Positions 7,646 through 15,975 of a stretch of DNA of 32,890 nt are shown here, in pieces. The notes beneath the pieces were generated by a model. That model did not search any database, was not told the origin of the DNA, and saw only the letters and a list, made by a program, of their open reading frames with translations. Within the stretch, counting starts at the first letter, position 1. Each line of letters opens with the position of its first letter. This DNA comes from Candidatus Wildermuthbacteria bacterium RIFCSPHIGHO2_01_FULL_49_22b (GTDB taxonomy: Bacteria > Patescibacteriota > Minisyncoccia > Minisyncoccales > UBA10102). The stretch is taken from assembly GCA_001823165.1 (NCBI GenBank), contig MHTT01000001.1, positions 1-32,890 of the forward strand. The letters run 5' to 3'. Both the position numbers and the translations under genes were made by a program.

Positions 7646-9937
7646 CTAGGGAAGGGTTTGAAGGAATGCGTTGATTTGCTGCTGCGTTTCGGGAGTGGGG
7701 CTTAGGCGCCACATCTCCTGAAGCTGTTTTATTGCTTTTTCCCGTTCTCCAATGTCCCGGTAGAGCCCGGCGAGCACGGCGTGGTACTGGAAGATGTCTG
7801 GGACGGCTCTCGTGAGCTGTTCATAGGCCCGCATCAGGTCTTTTTTGTAGCGTTCCGGCTGCGCCCCGTATGCCTGGATAAACTGAAAGAGGAAGGGCGC
7901 GTCGCCCTGGACCGCGATTCCGTGATTTTTCGCTTCTTCAGCAAGCGCCTCAAAACCCCTGTCCATTGTTCCCTGCACAATGCTCATGAGTACGCGTTCC
8001 TGCCAGCAGTCCTTGAGGTTGGGCCGCAGGGCAAGGCATTTGTCCACGACCTCCTGCCCTTTTTTGTATTGGCCGGTGAGTCGGTAGGTCTGGGCGAGTT
8101 TCGCAAATGTGGCATGCCGCTGGGGGCTTAGCTCTTCAGCCCGCTTGAGAGCGGCTTCCGCGCGTTCTGCGAGCCGCAGCCGTTCTTCCTTGTCTAAAGA
8201 AAGCAGAATAAGGTTGTTGAGATAGCCTCCGAGCAGAATATAGGAGCGGGGGTCGCGCTCTCGCGTTTGGTGATATTCTTCGAGCATGAACACCGCGCCC
8301 TCCGAAAGTTTTTTGACTTGTGAAGGCATGTTTGTGATGCACTGCCCGATAATGTCTACGTAGCGCTGGCGGTGGTAATGCTGAAAATGCGAATTGGCGG
8401 GGAAGGAGGCCTCCATGATGGTAATCGCTTTTTCACACTGCTCCTTGTCTGCTTTTGTCTGCGCAAGGTTTATGTCTTTGTTGACCGCAAGGGGCTTTAA
8501 AGCGGCGGTGTAGAGAAACAAAAGTACAAGGATACCCAGAAGACCAAACAGGCCGAGCTGAACGTTGGGGTGGAGGCGTTTCCAGAAACTTGGAAACATG
8601 GGAGTGACAACCTCCGTTTGCCGGTGGCTGGTAGTTAAAAAGAGGGCATAGGCGCAGAGCAAGAAAAAGATAAGGTAGAGGGGCGTGGAGGTGAAGGCGG
8701 GGATCATTGCCGCGAGGAAGGCGACAAGCGCTGTTTGCGTTCCGTGTATGAGAAGTTTCTCTTGAGGAGGCGCCGGTTTTCTTGCAGCCATGAGACCCCA
8801 AAAGAGGGCCCCCAAGAACAATAAGAAGGTTCCAAGTCCGAGGAATCCCGTGCCAGCGGCAATGTCCAGGTACATGCTGTGGGCCGTATCCCACCAGCCC
8901 GTGGATCTGTATTCTGTTACAAAGCTTTCCTCAAAGTGTTTATTAAACCCAATGGCAGAGTTATACGGCCCGTAGCCAAGGAATGGCCGGTCAGCTACGC
9001 CTTTCAGTTCAATTGACCAGCCGGCCAGACGCTCGGTTTTCATGAGTCCTTGAGGTGTGATTCTGTTCCAGGAGCGTGAGAGTTCTTCTCCAAGAAATGA
9101 TGGAGGGGTTGGGTAAAAGAACAGCCAGGTGAAGGTGGTAACTCCTGCAAGCACAAAACCAATGCCAAGTACGCGCAAGAGGCGCGCCCGGACTGGGGCA
9201 AAAAGTAAGAAAAAGAAGACGCCGGCTCCGAGCCCTAGGAACGCGGACCGGCTGCCAGCAAAGAAAATAGCGAGAAGCAAGAGAAGAGCGAGAACGATAT
9301 AGGGAGATAAGGTTGAGATACGGTGGAGATGGGGTTGAGATAATGTTGAGATGCGTTTCAGAGCGAATCCTAAAAGCAGAAAGACCAAAGGGGTAAGATA
9401 CGCGCCCAAGAGAATGGGGTTGCCAAGAGTGGCATGCGGTTTCCCGGTAGGATCAATAAGATTAGGGAGTAAGGCAAATCGTTGGGCAAAGGCGACAAGA
9501 GCAAGAAAGACAGCTCCTGCAAAAACCGCAATCCACACCGTTTTCCACTCCTCTTTTTTGAGAGATAAAAAGGCAAGAAGCCCTAAAATGACATACAGAA
9601 AGTAGTTGAGAGCTCCCCAGCCGCGGTCCGGGTCTCCCCAAAAGGAAAAGTGCGGGTCCATAGAAAACAGCAAGGCGAGCATGTACACTGAAAGGAACAG
9701 AGCAAAGGCCGCCAGGGGCCATCTGACTGCCTGTATGCGCTCTTTTGCCTGTTGGACAAAACCAGGAGTGCCGAGGAGGCGCGCTAAAAAGAGAATCCCC
9801 AGGAGCGGCACGAGAAAACGCACCAGGACGGCCTGGCCCCAGGGAGCGGGGGCAAACCAGGGAGGTAGGTTCATGAGGGGAATCAGGGCCGCAAGGGCAA
9901 AGAGGAGAAGGGTGAGCTTTCGGAGAGTATCGTGCAT
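7646..9937 (-). CDS. O-antigen ligase family (Wzy_C) membrane protein with C-terminal TPR domain, copy 1
   Basis: The start at 9937 (MHDTLRKLTLLLFALAALIPL) begins directly with the first membrane segment; the frame continues upstream within the neighbour's 3' end but without membrane or family character. About 10-12 membrane segments fill residues 1-480. The family hallmark, the long outer loop, contains GYGPYNSAIGFNKHF and STGWWDTAHSMYLDIAAGTG. The last 250 residues hold TPR-like helix pairs (AEAALKRAEELSPQRHATFA, LRLTGQYKKG-like units). It would join or polymerise lipid-linked glycan on the outer face of the membrane. Start and upstream stop are separated by one base (TAG T ATG), so it is translationally coupled to copy 2. 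It resembles copy 2 in order and motifs, so it is probably a duplication. Total 763 residues. Confidence 0.88.
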   Translation of the reverse strand: MHDTLRKLTLLLFALAALIPLMNLPPWFAPAPWGQAVLVRFLVPLLGILFLARLLGTPGFVQQAKERIQAVRWPLAAFALFLSVYMLALLFSMDPHFSFWGDPDRGWGALNYFLYVILGLLAFLSLKKEEWKTVWIAVFAGAVFLALVAFAQRFALLPNLIDPTGKPHATLGNPILLGAYLTPLVFLLLGFALKRISTLSQPHLHRISTLSPYIVLALLLLLAIFFAGSRSAFLGLGAGVFFFLLFAPVRARLLRVLGIGFVLAGVTTFTWLFFYPTPPSFLGEELSRSWNRITPQGLMKTERLAGWSIELKGVADRPFLGYGPYNSAIGFNKHFEESFVTEYRSTGWWDTAHSMYLDIAAGTGFLGLGTFLLFLGALFWGLMAARKPAPPQEKLLIHGTQTALVAFLAAMIPAFTSTPLYLIFFLLCAYALFLTTSHRQTEVVTPMFPSFWKRLHPNVQLGLFGLLGILVLLFLYTAALKPLAVNKDINLAQTKADKEQCEKAITIMEASFPANSHFQHYHRQRYVDIIGQCITNMPSQVKKLSEGAVFMLEEYHQTRERDPRSYILLGGYLNNLILLSLDKEERLRLAERAEAALKRAEELSPQRHATFAKLAQTYRLTGQYKKGQEVVDKCLALRPNLKDCWQERVLMSIVQGTMDRGFEALAEEAKNHGIAVQGDAPFLFQFIQAYGAQPERYKKDLMRAYEQLTRAVPDIFQYHAVLAGLYRDIGEREKAIKQLQEMWRLSPTPETQQQINAFLQTLP
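9304..9355. repeat. 19-bp direct repeat in ligase copy 1
   Basis: GAGATAAGGTTGAGATACG (9304-9322) and a copy with two mismatches (9337-9355) are spaced 33 bases (11 codons) apart. They encode RISTLS twice, in a short loop between membrane segments. Confidence 0.75.
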
Positions 9938-9938
9938 A

Positions 9939-12539
9939 CTATTGAGGGAGTTTGTTGAGCAGGTCTTGGGCGCGCTGGATGTACTCTTGCGCGTTGTCTT
10001 CGTCTCCACGCTGTTTTGCGAGTTCGGCGAGCTTTTGATAGGTTTCCATGAGTTGCGGGGTGTCTTGGTTTGCCAGATAGACCTCCGCAAGGTCCTTGAG
10101 CGTTTCTTCAGAAGAGGTTGAGAGCCCGAGTTGTTCCGCGCGGATCCTTGCGAGTGTAGCTCCCTGTTCGTTGTGGAAGGTAAGTTCCACAAGCGAGAGC
10201 CGCCAGCAGGATGAAGTGTTCCCTGCACTGCAGTCCTGCCGGAGAATACCTCTTATGGGCTCAAGGAATTCTTCCACCTGGCTTTGTAAGTCGGGCTGCC
10301 ACTGGAGCATGAGCAGGGTTGCTTTGTGCGCGTCATTCCAGTTCCCGAGTTGCTTGTGCGCGAGTGCGAGGGAGGCCGCGTACTGGAGGTTTTCTGTCCT
10401 GAACACCAGGAGTTCATAAGCTGTGGCCATCCGTTGCTTGTCTCCAATTGTTTGGTAAGCGAGCGCGAGCTGGTTGAGGTATGGAATAGGCCAGGATCTC
10501 CGCCTGTTCAGTTCCTCCATGTCTTCATCCACTGCCTCCAGGTCGCCCAGATACACGTTCGCCAGTACTTTTTCCCAGATGCAGTCGCTGTACTCGTTGT
10601 TTAAATAGAGACACTCATTCGCTCGTTCTACTGCCTCGCCGTATTTTCCCTGCAGGCGGGCGGTCTGCGCCCATTTTGCGTATAGCTCCACTCTCTTGGG
10701 GCTTAGCTCTTGGGCTTTCTGGAGAGCTTCTTGCGCTTGCCGTGCAATGGCCTCCCTTTGTTCTCCTTTTTGAAGATAGGTCAGGACAATGTTGAGATAG
10801 TCGGCTTTTGTAAGATAGGTTCTGGAGTATTGGGGACGCGCCGCTGCGGCCCTGTCTAGGACTTGGCCCGCTTTTAGGGAAAGAAGCACCCTGGTCTGCG
10901 GGTCTTCAGAGCCTGAAGGCAGGCAGGCGCGGATAACGTTTGTATATTGAGCAGGTAGGTAGTAATCCAGTTGGGGGCTGGGAGAAGAAAGTTCCTCGGC
11001 CTTGTCAATGGCTTGCTGGCATCTTCCCTGTTGGGCCTGGAACACCGCGACATTCATCTCTTTATTCACCCATAAGGGCGCAAGCGTGTGCTGCCAGAGG
11101 AACCAGAGGAGGAAAACGCTCAAGAGACCAAAGAGGGCGAGGCGGGTATTGGAGTTTGGATATTGGTGATTGGCGATTGGCGATTGGCTAATTTGCGGAG
11201 ATGCGGTGGAAATAAGAAACAAAGAGTAGGCAACAAGAAAGAAAAACACCAGGTAGGTGGCAAAGGTGTTAAAAGAGAACATTCCCTGCACAAGGTAAGC
11301 CAAGAAAGCGGCCTGCGCGCCTATTATCTGGAGGCGGAGCTCCGGCTTTCTCCGCTGTGTCTCCTGGAGTTTCCAAAAGAGAGAGGCAAGAAGGGCGAGG
11401 AATGCGGCCAGGCCGACCAGTCCGGTCTCCAGCAGATAGTCAACAAAGATGTTGTGAGTGGTGTCCCACCATCCAATGGAAACGCGCAGGGTGGCTACGC
11501 TTGAGTCGTAGAATTTGTCTAAAGCAAGGAAGGCGTTGTAGGGTCCGTATCCAAGGATAGGTTTTTCCACCGCGGCCTTCAAGGCGAGTTCCCAAGCGGC
11601 AAAGCGAGCATCCTCGATACTACGCTCCACGGAAAAGCGTCCCCATAGAGAAACGGCGTTGGGAACTTTCCGAAGGAAGTCCGGTGCCGGGTTGGTGTTG
11701 ACATACCAAAGCAGGAGAACGCCCAGAAGAACAGTACCCAGTACTCCTATCCTGGCCAGCTTGAGGAACGCTGCCTGTTTGGGAGCTGCCAACGCAAAAA
11801 AGAGAACGCCAGCTCCCAGCCCTATAAACGCGGAGCGGCTAACGGTTATGAATATGGCGTAGAGAAACAAAAGGAGCGCTGCTCCAATCGCTGTACGCCG
11901 CTTTGTTGAACGTTCCTGTAAGAGCCACACAAATCCCATGAGAGTGAGGGGAATGAGGGTCATGGCAAGGAACAAGGGATTCCCCAGCGTGGCCACCGGT
12001 CTTCCATAGGTGATGAGAGTTCCGGAAAACCAGCCAAAGTTTTGGAACGCGGCCAACAGGGAAAGCCCGGTTCCCGTAGCCAGCAGTACGTACCAGAGCC
12101 GTTGCCACTCTTTTGTTTTGAGTATGAGAAAGAGAGATACCGCAAAGGCAATGTAGAAAAGGTAGTTTACAATGCCCCATGCGCGGCTCGGGTCGCTCCA
12201 GAAGCTGTTCTTCGGGTCAAGGGAAAATACGGCAGCAATCAAGAGTACTACGCCGAGCGCGTACAGCAAGGTCCAAGGTACTCTTGCTGGACCGTGGGGG
12301 ACGAGAAATGAAAGATTTCTGGTTTTGGTAAGTTGCCAGAGAAACCCCAAGACGAGAAGACCAAAGAGCAGGCGAAATGCCACGGTCTGCCCCCATGCAG
12401 GGGGAGAGAACAAGGGAGGAATATTAAGCAGGGGAAGCAGGAGGATAGCAATGAAGCCCCAGAAGAACGTCCAGTACCAGCCTGTACTGAGCCCCTCGAC
12501 TACGCTCGGGGTAGACTCCGTCGAAGTATTGCCGTTCAT
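9939..12539 (-). CDS. O-antigen ligase family (Wzy_C) membrane protein with C-terminal TPR domain, copy 2
   Basis: The protein has 866 residues. About 11 membrane segments occupy residues 20-480, with the outer loop carrying GYGPYNAFLALDKFY and SIGWWDTTHNIFVDYLLETG, equivalent to the loop of copy 1. The C-terminal 370 residues are TPR-like (AQEALQKAQELSPKRVELYA, LQGKYGEAVERANECLYL). TPR fusions to this family are frequent in CPR genomes and may organise a glycosylation complex. The start at 12539 lies only eight bases beyond a good promoter. Two repeat insertions are visible: an imperfect palindrome at the extreme N-terminus (STPSVVEGLSTG) and an ATTGG-rich tandem array between membrane segments (SPIANHQYPNSN). 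Whether it acts as ligase, polymerase or protein O-oligosaccharyltransferase cannot be settled from the sequence. Confidence 0.88.
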   Translation of the reverse strand: MNGNTSTESTPSVVEGLSTGWYWTFFWGFIAILLLPLLNIPPLFSPPAWGQTVAFRLLFGLLVLGFLWQLTKTRNLSFLVPHGPARVPWTLLYALGVVLLIAAVFSLDPKNSFWSDPSRAWGIVNYLFYIAFAVSLFLILKTKEWQRLWYVLLATGTGLSLLAAFQNFGWFSGTLITYGRPVATLGNPLFLAMTLIPLTLMGFVWLLQERSTKRRTAIGAALLLFLYAIFITVSRSAFIGLGAGVLFFALAAPKQAAFLKLARIGVLGTVLLGVLLLWYVNTNPAPDFLRKVPNAVSLWGRFSVERSIEDARFAAWELALKAAVEKPILGYGPYNAFLALDKFYDSSVATLRVSIGWWDTTHNIFVDYLLETGLVGLAAFLALLASLFWKLQETQRRKPELRLQIIGAQAAFLAYLVQGMFSFNTFATYLVFFFLVAYSLFLISTASPQISQSPIANHQYPNSNTRLALFGLLSVFLLWFLWQHTLAPLWVNKEMNVAVFQAQQGRCQQAIDKAEELSSPSPQLDYYLPAQYTNVIRACLPSGSEDPQTRVLLSLKAGQVLDRAAAARPQYSRTYLTKADYLNIVLTYLQKGEQREAIARQAQEALQKAQELSPKRVELYAKWAQTARLQGKYGEAVERANECLYLNNEYSDCIWEKVLANVYLGDLEAVDEDMEELNRRRSWPIPYLNQLALAYQTIGDKQRMATAYELLVFRTENLQYAASLALAHKQLGNWNDAHKATLLMLQWQPDLQSQVEEFLEPIRGILRQDCSAGNTSSCWRLSLVELTFHNEQGATLARIRAEQLGLSTSSEETLKDLAEVYLANQDTPQLMETYQKLAELAKQRGDEDNAQEYIQRAQDLLNKLPQ
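10911..10924. repeat. Short hairpin GCCTG-AAGG-CAGGC in the TPR region
   Basis: Five-base arms surround a four-base loop; the encoded peptide is CLPSG. It resembles the short palindromes seen elsewhere in these genes but no flanking duplication was found. Confidence 0.35.
11148..11188. repeat. ATTGG-rich heptamer tandem array in ligase copy 2
   Basis: GATTGGC is repeated exactly at 11168-11174, 11175-11181 and 11182-11188, preceded by decayed copies from about 11148. Three heptamers make 21 bases, which keeps the frame. It encodes SPIANHQYPNSN in a linker between membrane segments. Confidence 0.8.
12491..12516. repeat. Imperfect palindromic element at the N-terminus of ligase copy 2
   Basis: CCCC (12492-12495) and GGGG (12508-12511) bracket TCGACTACGCTC, giving a bulged hairpin. 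It encodes the peptide SVVEGLS in the ligase frame. It looks like the reiterated short elements in other genes here; no clear flanking duplication was seen. Confidence 0.45.
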
Positions 12540-12547
12540 ATGGATTT

Positions 12548-12576
12548 ATGATACAGAATAGCTATTCGTAATTCAA
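12548..12576 (-). promoter_or_regulatory. Promoter of the ligase pair with palindrome in the spacer
   Basis: On the minus strand TTGAAT (12576-12571), a 17-base spacer and TATCAT (12553-12548) match sigma-70. The start codon lies eight bases beyond the -10, so the mRNA should be leaderless or nearly so. The spacer holds the perfect palindrome GAATAGCTATTC (12556-12567), a possible operator. Confidence 0.6.
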
Positions 12577-12592
12577 GTTGGTTTCTCCGTGT

Positions 12593-13036
12593 ATGTCCAA
12601 AATTATCGTAGCGGTGAGCGGGGGATTTGACCCCATTCATATCGGCCATATCCGGTTAATGGAGGCGGCAAAGAAGCTCGGCGATGAGTTGGTCGTGATT
12701 CTGAATAACGACCACTGGCTCAAAAAAAAGAAGAGGTTTATATTTATGCCGCAGCAAGAGCGTAAAGAAATTCTTGAGGCGCTCAAGTGGGTTGATAGGG
12801 TTGTGCTCACGGCACACAAGGCGTCCCCAAAGGATATGAGCGTGTGCAGCGAGTTGAGGAAGATTAGGCCGAATATTTTTGCGAACGGAGGAGACAGAAC
12901 ATACAAAAACATTCCCGAAACGCAGGTATGCAAGGAGATTGGATGCAAGATGGTTTTTGGAGTAGGAAGGGGGGGCAAGGTCCAGTCGAGCTCCCGGCTT
13001 CTTCAGAAGTTCTTGGATGGGTGTACTGGACGATAA
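12593..13036 (+). CDS. HIGH-motif nucleotidyltransferase (RfaE/HldE-C or TagD-like)
   Basis: It transfers a nucleotidyl group to a sugar- or polyol-phosphate, releasing pyrophosphate. The fold's signatures are GGFDPIHIGHIRLMEAAKKLG (here its core DPIHIGHI at 13-20), the acidic strand VVILNND (34-40), GGDR (99-102) and VQSSSRLL (130-137), equivalent to the ISSTxL motif of this superfamily. At 147 residues it is a stand-alone cytidylyl/adenylyltransferase, without the kinase half of HldE. The ATG at 12593 is preferred because the family starts just before KIIVAVSGGFDP. It diverges from the ligase promoter and precedes the operon that contains gmhA, so activation of a heptose-like phosphate is plausible. 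Nucleotide (ATP or CTP) and sugar remain unproven. Confidence 0.85.
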   Translation: MSKIIVAVSGGFDPIHIGHIRLMEAAKKLGDELVVILNNDHWLKKKKRFIFMPQQERKEILEALKWVDRVVLTAHKASPKDMSVCSELRKIRPNIFANGGDRTYKNIPETQVCKEIGCKMVFGVGRGGKVQSSSRLLQKFLDGCTGR

Positions 13037-13046
13037 GTGGCCCGTA

Positions 13047-13074
13047 TTGACACCTTTTGACTTTCCTCTACAAT
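13047..13074 (+). promoter_or_regulatory. Promoter P1, near-identical to the promoter at 17365
   Basis: TTGACA (13047-13052), a 16-base spacer and TACAAT (13069-13074). The segment 13041-13057 is identical at 16 of 17 positions to 17359-17375. A G-run (13076-13080) lies between the -10 and the ATG at 13085; with the expected start near 13081 it would be outside or at the very edge of the mRNA. Confidence 0.75.
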
Positions 13075-13084
13075 AGGGGGTGTT

Positions 13085-14308
13085 ATGAAAGATATCATTG
13101 TCGTTGGCACCGGAGACGTGTTCCGCAGGTTTTTGGCGCCGTCCCTTGGTCTTTTAGAAGCTCAGCGGTTGCTCAGAGCTTTGGCAACGGTTGACATTAG
13201 GGAAAGGGAACCCATGGGATGCTTATCTGAAGGAATAGAACATAGAATGAGGGCTTTTGACGAGGCCTTGAGCGCTCTCCTGGAAGATTTGAAAGGCAAA
13301 AATCCAATCGTTATTCTTGCGCACGACAATGACCTGCACTATCAGGACACAAAAGACCTTGTGGATTCCGGATTTCAGGTTATGCTCGAGAAACCCTACG
13401 TTATTGGGAAAGACCAGTTAGATTCTTTCAAACAACTCGTTTCTGAACATCCGCAAAGGGTTTTTCTCATGGGGTACTATTTCATGAGGAAGATGGCACC
13501 GCTGCTTCTGCTGGCCGGTATATTACGGAAAGATAGTTTTTATCTTCAAACAGAGGAGGTTTTCCAAAGGGATGGAAGTGCCAACGGCCTGGAGTCATAC
13601 AGCGGCAAACTTGAAGAGATTTTGGGAGAGCCGGTTTCTCTGAAGGTGAGAACGCTGGAGAGCGCAGGGTTTTCCGGCCAGCTTGACCATAGGGGTTCGT
13701 ATGTTTTTGACGTGAGAAGGGGCGGTGGAATGATACAGGACATGGGAATCCATGCCCTGCTTCCCCTGTTTATTCTTGATCAGTACCTTGGCAAAGTTGA
13801 TATATCATTTGCAGCGGGGCAAGTGAGAACCGCCAGATGCAGAGAATGTTACAATCTTTCCAGGTCAAAGTACGGCATCCCGGAAGAGTGCATTGCCGAA
13901 ACGTATTCTGAAATAGAGTTGCAAACGGAGAAAGGGATTCCCATTACCGTATCGGTAGGAAAGTATACGGCAGATGTGCCAACGCACAAAAACCTCGTTT
14001 TAAAGGGGACCAAGGGGGAAATTGATTTAGACATGCACGAACATCGCATGCATATATATAAAAAAGGCAAGCTCATCGACCGCATTGAACTCATTAACTC
14101 TCCAGGAAGCAAATATTATCCCGTGCTCCGGACGGGCTTGGAGTACTGTGACGGAGGGAGCCCCTTTACCATAGATTTCTCCCAAAAACAATTAGATGCT
14201 CAAGAGCTGACCCTTGCCATTCTTGAGCGGGCGAGAACAACTGGCCAGGCTGTCATGTATGAGAGCGGAGAGCAGTCAGAAAATATTTTTAAACACCACG
14301 CAAAATGA
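13085..14308 (+). CDS. Gfo/Idh/MocA-family oxidoreductase
   Basis: An NAD(P)-dependent sugar oxidoreductase is indicated. The N-terminal Rossmann strand is IIVVGTGDVFRRFLAPSL (4-20), the family's EKP motif is MLEKPYV (100-106), and the second-domain signature is GGGMIQDMGIHALL (213-226) with Asp219 and His223 in catalytic-type positions. A C-terminal substrate strand set includes LKGTKGEIDL. The length of 407 residues is at the upper end of the family. Four Cys and His residues around CRECYNL are unusual but not clearly a metal site. The gene opens the operon, and its stop overlaps the next start as ATGA. The substrate is presumably a nucleotide-activated or free sugar in this surface pathway. 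Confidence 0.85.
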   Translation: MKDIIVVGTGDVFRRFLAPSLGLLEAQRLLRALATVDIREREPMGCLSEGIEHRMRAFDEALSALLEDLKGKNPIVILAHDNDLHYQDTKDLVDSGFQVMLEKPYVIGKDQLDSFKQLVSEHPQRVFLMGYYFMRKMAPLLLLAGILRKDSFYLQTEEVFQRDGSANGLESYSGKLEEILGEPVSLKVRTLESAGFSGQLDHRGSYVFDVRRGGGMIQDMGIHALLPLFILDQYLGKVDISFAAGQVRTARCRECYNLSRSKYGIPEECIAETYSEIELQTEKGIPITVSVGKYTADVPTHKNLVLKGTKGEIDLDMHEHRMHIYKKGKLIDRIELINSPGSKYYPVLRTGLEYCDGGSPFTIDFSQKQLDAQELTLAILERARTTGQAVMYESGEQSENIFKHHAK

Positions 14309-15240
14309 AAGTTGCCGTTAGCGTCGTCACGTTTTCAAAAAATAAGGAGCTTGTGGAAGAACTCGCCAAGCATTTCCCGGATTATAAGCTCAACACCTTT
14401 GAAAGAAGATACACGAAAGAAGAGTTCACGGAGGCATTGCGAGACGCAGATGCGGCAATTGTTGGATTGGATACGATTGATGAGGAGGTTTTGCGCCACT
14501 GCCCTCAACTTAAGGTTATCGCTAAACACGGCATAGGAACGGACAAGGTTGATTTTGAAGCGTGCAAAAATCATGGAATTGAAGTAAAGCTACAGCCCGG
14601 AACAAACAAAAGAAGCGTTGCAGAGCTTACCCTAGGTTTTATGCTTGGCCTTATGCGGGGTGCTTTTGTCTCTTCTCTTGACTTGAAAAATGGAGTATGG
14701 AACAAGTATGATAATGCGGGAAGAAACCTGAGCGAAAAAACCATTGGAATCATTGGCGTTGGGAACATAGGCAAAGACCTCGTATCCTTGCTGGAGCAGT
14801 TTCATTGCATCATCCTGGTAAATGATATACGAGAGGATTCAGAACAAAAACAATTTTACCAAGAGCACAAGCTTAAGGAGTCCTCAAAAGAAGAAATCTA
14901 CCGGCAAGCAGATATTATCACCATACACACTCCCCTCACGGAATTAACCAGAAACATGATTGCCAAAGAACAGTTCTTGATGATGAAACCTGCCTCTTAC
15001 TTTATCAATACGGCAAGGGGGGAGATTGCCAAGGAAGAAGATTTGCTTTGGGCTTTGAAAAACAACATTATTGCAGGAGCGGGGCTGGACGTGTACACGC
15101 AAGAGCCGCCCAGCAATCCTGAATTATTGACTCTGAAAAATATCTATTGCACCCCTCACATTGGAGGAACGTCAAAAGAAGCGTCTTTGGCTTTGGGCAT
15201 GACCGCCATAAACAACCTCAGAGAGTATTTTGGAACATGA
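14305..15240 (+). CDS. D-isomer-specific 2-hydroxyacid dehydrogenase (PGDH-like)
   Basis: The enzyme would interconvert a 2-hydroxyacid and a 2-ketoacid with NAD(H). The cofactor motif is GIIGVGNIGKDL (148-159), and the catalytic triad is complete: Arg238 in NTARGE, Glu267 in DVYTQEPP and His285 in TPHIGGTS. At 311 residues it matches the compact type of D-3-phosphoglycerate dehydrogenase without ACT domain. It overlaps the previous gene by ATGA and the next by ATGA. Placement beside an HpcH/HpaI aldolase, which makes or breaks 2-keto acids, suggests a role on a sugar-acid intermediate rather than in serine synthesis; this is inference. Confidence 0.88.
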   Translation: MKVAVSVVTFSKNKELVEELAKHFPDYKLNTFERRYTKEEFTEALRDADAAIVGLDTIDEEVLRHCPQLKVIAKHGIGTDKVDFEACKNHGIEVKLQPGTNKRSVAELTLGFMLGLMRGAFVSSLDLKNGVWNKYDNAGRNLSEKTIGIIGVGNIGKDLVSLLEQFHCIILVNDIREDSEQKQFYQEHKLKESSKEEIYRQADIITIHTPLTELTRNMIAKEQFLMMKPASYFINTARGEIAKEEDLLWALKNNIIAGAGLDVYTQEPPSNPELLTLKNIYCTPHIGGTSKEASLALGMTAINNLREYFGT

Positions 15241-15974
15241 GCTTTGAACAGGAGCTTCGTTCGGCAAAGGAAGCGGCGCAAAGAGCAGGGGAACACCTGA
15301 GAAACGTTTCTGACGCAGGCATCATTTCAAATTCGGGTAAAGACATAGAGTTGAAAGCAGACAGAGAAGCACAGGAAATTATACTTGATTATCTGAAACC
15401 AACACCATATCCCGTAATTTCCGAACACATGGAAAATCCGCAAAGGAACAAGGAAGGGCCAAGGTGGATAGTTGACCCCTTAGATGGAAGCTTGAACTTT
15501 TACCGCCAAATCCCCAACGCGGCGGTCTCCATAGCGCTCTGGGACGGCCAAGAACCTTGTCTTGGCGTTGTGTATGACTTTAACAGAGATGATATGTATT
15601 ACGGAGCGGTGAAAGAGGGCTCTTTTAGGAACGGGGAAAAGATATCCGTGAGCGATGTCGCAGAGAAAGGCAATGCGGTGCTTTGCATGGGGTTTCCTTC
15701 AAAGGCAGATTATGCAACGGAACGTTTGCTTGGTTTTGTGAAAAAAGTTCAGGACTTTAAAAAAGTTCGGCTTTTGGGTTCCGCGGCCCTGTCTCTGGCG
15801 TATGTTGCTTCCGGCAAGGCGGACGCCTATCATGAAGAGGGGATAATGCTGTGGGATGTTGCCGCTGGCCTGGCTTTGGTCAAGGCGTCCGGGGGAGAGT
15901 TTGAAATGAAAGGTCTCGGCAAAAACCAGTTTGACATTTTTGCAAGCAACGGCGCTCTACAACGAGCGAACTAA
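15237..15974 (+). CDS. Inositol-monophosphatase-family phosphatase
   Basis: It is a metal-dependent phosphatase of the IMPase/FBPase fold. Glu63 in ISEHME, the metal motif IVDPLDGSLNF (78-88) and the second motif LWDVAAG (205-211) are all present, so it should be active. The 245-residue length is normal. The start at 15237 overlaps the previous stop (ATGA); the frame upstream lies inside the dehydrogenase gene and is not coding. Within this operon, next to gmhA, it may remove the phosphate from a heptose-like bisphosphate, the job GmhB does elsewhere, but the substrate is not shown by the sequence. Confidence 0.88.
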   Translation: MSFEQELRSAKEAAQRAGEHLRNVSDAGIISNSGKDIELKADREAQEIILDYLKPTPYPVISEHMENPQRNKEGPRWIVDPLDGSLNFYRQIPNAAVSIALWDGQEPCLGVVYDFNRDDMYYGAVKEGSFRNGEKISVSDVAEKGNAVLCMGFPSKADYATERLLGFVKKVQDFKKVRLLGSAALSLAYVASGKADAYHEEGIMLWDVAAGLALVKASGGEFEMKGLGKNQFDIFASNGALQRAN

Positions 15975-15975
15975 C

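Noticed and set aside
9938-10228. N-terminal extension of ligase copy 1 into copy 2
   Set aside because: The extra residues are Ser/Arg-rich and are the shadow of the TPR region of copy 2; the first membrane segment begins right at the ATG at 9937.
11148-11188. Heptamer array as a CRISPR or origin iteron
   Set aside because: Repeats are adjacent without spacers, lie within a coding region and are not near cas or replication genes.
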